Notes under the pieces: model-generated
The model's database searches: none
What the model was told of the DNA's origin: nothing
Seen by the model: the letters and a program-made list of their open reading frames with translations, nothing else
Part shown: in pieces, positions 61,364-64,000 of the stretch
Layout: each line of letters opens with the position of its first letter
Numbering within the stretch: position 1 is the first letter of the stretch
Origin: JANQTF01 sp041741415
GTDB taxonomy: Bacteria; Bacteroidota; Bacteroidia; J057
Assembly: GCA_041741415.1 (NCBI GenBank)
Contig: JBGSKC010000080.1
Coordinates: forward strand, 62,001 to 126,000
Direction of reading: 5' to 3'
DNA length: 64,000 bases
Program-made: the position numbers and the translations under genes

Positions 61364-62104
61364 ATGAACACGATCATTATTCCCACAACCCAAAACATCG
61401 AGCTGGAATATCCTGTGGCGGTTGCCAGTGAACGGATTCTCGCAGGCCTGATTGATCTGGCCCTGCTGGTGGGATATACGCTTTTCTGGATTGAGCTGCT
61501 GAGAAATTACAGGAATCACGAGCATCTGCTCAGCTACTTCACCGACTCGGTGTATTTGCTGGCGCTGATCCCCGCGATGACCTATTCGCTCTGGACAGAA
61601 ATCTGGCTGCAAGGGCAAACGGTAGGCAAGTATCTAATGAAGCTCCAGACCATTCGCCTCGACGGTGCGGCTCCCGGCGCTTCAGAGTATGCGATTCGCT
61701 GGATGCTGCGCATGATTGATGTGTGGGTAACGGCTTCCTTCCTCATGCCGGGCATTCCTGCCATCATCGCCATTTCCTCCAGCCAAATGAACCAGCGCCT
61801 TGGCGACCTCGCAGCTGGCACCACAGTAGTGAAGCTCAAGCTCGTTTCTTCCTTTGCAGACACCATTTTTGTTGAAACGAATGCAGACCACCAGCTCCGC
61901 TTCCCCGAGGCGCGTTTGCTCTCCGATCGTGATGTTTCTATCATCAAAGAAGTGCTGGAGGCAGGCAAAAAAACCGATAACATTGAGCTTCTCCATCGGC
62001 TCGTTTCAAGGGTAAAGAAGGTTACCAGCATCCAGAGCGACCTTCCCTCCAGAGAATTTCTGGAAGCCGTGATAAAAGATTATAACTTTTTGTTCCGGGA
62101 CTAA
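61364..62104 (+). CDS. RDD-family membrane protein
   Basis: 246-residue protein of the RDD family, with three or four membrane helices. The family signature is the N-terminal ASERILAGLIDLALLV (Arg-Asp-type pattern) and the later GQTVGKYLMKLQTIRLDG, followed by RWMLRMIDVW and the QRLGDLAAGTTVV strand. The C-terminal 80 residues are cytosolic and helical. RDD proteins are implicated in Na+/H+ exchange in some halophiles, but most have no known function. ATG 61364 (MNTIIIPTTQN) is the start. It is divergent from the SpoIIM-like gene and completes the conserved RDD-SpoIIM-DUF4129-DUF4350-MoxR-DUF58 set. Confidence 0.88.
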   Translation: MNTIIIPTTQNIELEYPVAVASERILAGLIDLALLVGYTLFWIELLRNYRNHEHLLSYFTDSVYLLALIPAMTYSLWTEIWLQGQTVGKYLMKLQTIRLDGAAPGASEYAIRWMLRMIDVWVTASFLMPGIPAIIAISSSQMNQRLGDLAAGTTVVKLKLVSSFADTIFVETNADHQLRFPEARLLSDRDVSIIKEVLEAGKKTDNIELLHRLVSRVKKVTSIQSDLPSREFLEAVIKDYNFLFRD

Positions 62105-62504
62105 CATGCCTGCCCGGACTTTCTTACCAAAAGAAATAGAAATGAAGGAGACGAAATTGCTGGTTTTTGTGGCAAATTAATCGTCTTGTGATAAAATTTT
62201 AGACAAATGCAAAAGAAGGCGCATTTTTTTATCGAAAAACAAAGGTAAGGGTTGAGTTTTCCACACAACCTTTCCTATATTCATGCTCGAATTGGGCAAA
62301 ATTCTTTCAAGCACATGTTATAGTGGCGGGGCTGCCTCTGCAAAAGGTGTATCCCCGCCCGGATCGAAGGCCCAGATGTTTGGTTCCCCCAAGCACCTGT
62401 TCAGGGATCAGCTACATGCTGCTTCCCCTGAGGAGCGTTCTTTTTTCAGAAACAGCCTGGAAGCACACTGCTGCACCCCTGTCATCTGACCAACCCGCCA
62501 CCAA
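62105..62504. other. Intergenic region before YD-repeat-like gene
   Basis: 400 bases, AT-rich in the first half (62150-62290) and GC-rich later. A weak TTG/TATATTCA promoter-like pair is at about 62252-62283, with a 21-base spacer. No protein-like frame, RNA gene or terminator is supported. A 68-codon frame at 62283-62489 has no features of a real protein. Confidence 0.4.
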
Positions 62505-63362
62505 ATGAAGCCTTTTTACTTGCTCTGCCTTCTCCTCCCCCTCTCCTCCGGCCTTTTCGCACAGTCTGCACCTTTTGCACTCAACGTCGAAGAGCTTGAA
62601 GCCATTCCCAGTTTCCAGGAAACCTATTTGCTGGAACATGGCATCAAATCCGTTGAGATCCGTACCACCAAAACCCTCGCCCGGGGACAGCAACTCCCCA
62701 GCCAGGCCGTTGTGCGGGAATTTAACCCCACCGGACAGCTTGCCAGGGAAGTCAATCTTCGCCCCTCCAGCGACACCGCCCGGGTAGCTTCCTACCACTA
62801 CAACGCCAATGGCCTCCTCGGCTGGAAGCAAATTACCGACATGGAATGGGGCAAAACCTACCGCACTGGCTACCGCTTCAACAGCGATAAGCAGGTGTTC
62901 CTCATTCGCGACTATGAAATGCTTGCCAACGAACAGGTGATGCTCCTCGAAACCCGCCAGTACATTTACGACGAGCAAGACCGCCTAACTGCCATTCGCT
63001 GGAAACAAGGAACCACCCTCACCAAAGTTCACCGCTATTCCTACCATCCCGATGGCGCCGTAGCCGAAGAGCGTTTTGAAAACGGCCTTGAAGAGGTTCA
63101 GAAAATCGTTCGCTACGAATACTACCCCGATGGCAATATCCAGCGGATTCTTTACACCGATGCCAACGGCCAGGCCACTTCTTACCTCTTTACCTACGAC
63201 GAAAAAGGCCTCCCCACCCGCGTGGAATGGAAGCAGTCAGAAGAAAACCAGGGCAGCCTCGCCTACCAGTACAGCCCGGACGGCCTGCTCGTTGCCGTTG
63301 ACAAAACATACGCTAACCGCCCAGCCATTCACCACGATTTCGCCTACGAGCATTTCCAGTAA
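62505..63362 (+). CDS. Secreted YD-repeat-like protein
   Basis: 285-residue exported protein with a signal peptide (about 1-20, ending GLFAQS). From residue about 70 it shows eight imperfect repeats of 20-25 residues with an aromatic-x-aromatic-x-x-x-G core, for example REFNPTGQLAREV, YHYNANGLLGWKQI, YIYDEQDRLTAIRW, YSYHPDGAVAEERF, YEYYPDGNIQRILY and YQYSPDGLLVAVDK, resembling the YD repeats of RHS and teneurin proteins. It lacks an RHS core or toxin domain and has no T9SS sorting domain. Such repeats often form a beta-solenoid or shell; what it does here is unknown. A strong terminator follows. Confidence 0.8.
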   Translation: MKPFYLLCLLLPLSSGLFAQSAPFALNVEELEAIPSFQETYLLEHGIKSVEIRTTKTLARGQQLPSQAVVREFNPTGQLAREVNLRPSSDTARVASYHYNANGLLGWKQITDMEWGKTYRTGYRFNSDKQVFLIRDYEMLANEQVMLLETRQYIYDEQDRLTAIRWKQGTTLTKVHRYSYHPDGAVAEERFENGLEEVQKIVRYEYYPDGNIQRILYTDANGQATSYLFTYDEKGLPTRVEWKQSEENQGSLAYQYSPDGLLVAVDKTYANRPAIHHDFAYEHFQ

Positions 63363-63427
63363 ACAGGCGATTAGCCTTGCCCACAGACTTGCCTCACCCG
63401 CATCATTTTTCCGGCTGGTTGTTTAAA

Positions 63428-63464
63428 AAAACGGCTGCTTCGCAATATCCGAAGCAGCCGTTTT
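63428..63464. terminator. 15-bp perfect bidirectional terminator
   Basis: AAAACGGCTGCTTCG (63428-63442) and CGAAGCAGCCGTTTT (63450-63464) pair perfectly around a seven-base loop, with A-runs before and T-runs after: an intrinsic terminator usable from both sides. It separates the YD-like gene from the convergent T9SS cargo gene. Confidence 0.88.
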
Positions 63465-63487
63465 CATTTGGTCATCGCCACAGCAGG

Positions 63488-64000
63488 CTACTCCACCAAC
63501 ACCTTCCGATAGCCGCTTCCCTGGGCTGTTTGCAGCTCCACGAGATACAAGCCAGCTGGCAGGTGAAGGTTTACCTCCAGGCTACCGCTGATGGCCTGGC
63601 GGCCCAGATCCATTACCACAGCGCCCCGCAGGTCGCGCACCCGGATCGAAACGTCTTTGCCCAGGCTCAGGCTCCAGCTCAGATGCATCTGGCCACGCAC
63701 CGGGTTGGGAGAAACGGCAAAGGTTACGATTCCCAGCTCATCCTCAAGCGACAAAGCAGCAGCTGGGATTTCTACCTCAGCGGTAGCCGTGCAGCCGTTG
63801 GCATCAGTCACGGTGAGCACATAAACAGCGGGCTGCAGGGCCCCGATCGAATCGCCAAAAGCGCCATTGTCCCACGAATAACTGAAAGGCCCTACCCCAC
63901 CGGTTACGGTAGCCTGAGCCGTTCCATCTTTCTGACCAAAAGCCGTTTCACCGGTAAAATCAACAGAAATAACAATGGAGTCAGGCTGCGTAAGGGTGGT
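63488..64000 (-). CDS. C-terminal end of a T9SS cargo with SprB repeats (partial)
   Basis: The right-edge gene is open on the minus strand from the stop at 63488 to the window end, so only the last 170 or so residues are visible. They contain a SprB-type repeat (GTAQATVTGGVGPFSYSW, then LQPAVYVLTVTDANGC), an Ala-rich linker, and a type IX secretion C-terminal domain (VSPNPVRGQMHLSW, LPAGLYLVEL, YRKVLVE), which is cleaved after export to the surface. Such proteins are large adhesins or gliding proteins; the N-terminal part is not in the window. It converges with the YD-like gene across a strong terminator. Confidence 0.88.
   Translation of the reverse strand, partial: TTLTQPDSIVISVDFTGETAFGQKDGTAQATVTGGVGPFSYSWDNGAFGDSIGALQPAVYVLTVTDANGCTATAEVEIPAAALSLEDELGIVTFAVSPNPVRGQMHLSWSLSLGKDVSIRVRDLRGAVVMDLGRQAISGSLEVNLHLPAGLYLVELQTAQGSGYRKVLVE

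Noticed and set aside
62283..62489. 68-residue frame upstream of the YD-like gene
   Set aside because: Lacks any protein-like feature and overlaps what is probably the leader of the YD-like gene.

Overview
The window is a chromosomal segment of a Bacteroidota bacterium, most likely from the Saprospiria (Lewinella/Haliscomenobacter-like), although that lineage is an inference. The evidence for Bacteroidota is a 2492-residue SprA (the type IX secretion translocon), T9SS C-terminal sorting domains on two proteins, the DUF1800/DUF1501 pair, a YtxJ-type bacilliredoxin, and promoter-like TAnnTTTG elements. Base composition is clearly above 50% GC by eye. I see no rRNA, tRNA, CRISPR array, integrase or insertion sequence. 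Many genes are housekeeping, and long antisense frames are common shadows of GC-rich coding strands.

Layout. 1-4944: the 5' end of a DUF1905/YdeI-like gene, then a probable three-gene operon: a MukE/MksE/JetB-like protein, an SMC-like coiled-coil protein whose three ATPase motifs all look degenerate, and an ankyrin-repeat protein. No kleisin (MukF/MksF/JetA) or JetD nuclease is present. 4960-7144 (minus): GNAT acetyltransferase, acylglycerol-phosphate acyltransferase-like protein, flavin-reductase-like flavoprotein. 7446-11032: two exported arabinofuranosidases (GH51 and GH127). 11046-12398: a tandem duplicate of Uma2-type nuclease-fold genes with a decayed copy of a flavoprotein gene's 5' end between them. 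12448-17946 (minus): tripartite RND efflux operon. 18405-21713 (minus): methyltransferase, pdxA, pepA. 21827-24903: rsmA and an MMPL-type exporter. 25224-26554: a uracil-DNA-glycosylase-family gene overlapping tail to tail with a subclass B1 metallo-beta-lactamase homologue. 26720-29664: a secreted hypothetical protein and murF. 29809-31349: an unrecognised membrane protein translationally coupled to a THEP1-like NTPase. 31355-31821 (minus): ytxJ and, upstream of it, a previously unlisted 39-residue lipoprotein gene.

31844-43987: THUMP-like methyltransferase, the DUF1800/DUF1501 export pair, an Rpn-type nuclease, a VWA protein, anmK, a SulP transporter, a YciO/YrdC protein, an outer-membrane barrel and ruvA. 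44320-54244: sprA, a DUF2937 protein, a VanZ-like protein and the E2 subunit of 2-oxoglutarate dehydrogenase. 54291-62104: the MoxR/DUF58/DUF4350/DUF4129/SpoIIM/RDD cluster, with a GT-C-like membrane glycosyltransferase inserted between moxR and the DUF58 gene. 62505-64000: a secreted YD-repeat-like protein and the C-terminal end of a large SprB-repeat T9SS cargo.

How genes work together: SprA would export the T9SS cargos found here (the DUF1501 protein and the right-edge protein). The two arabinofuranosidases would strip alpha- and beta-linked arabinofuranose. The MoxR cluster probably forms a membrane-associated chaperone or assembly machine. The most unusual unit is the condensin-like cassette at the left edge. 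All family calls were made by eye from motifs; no database search was run.
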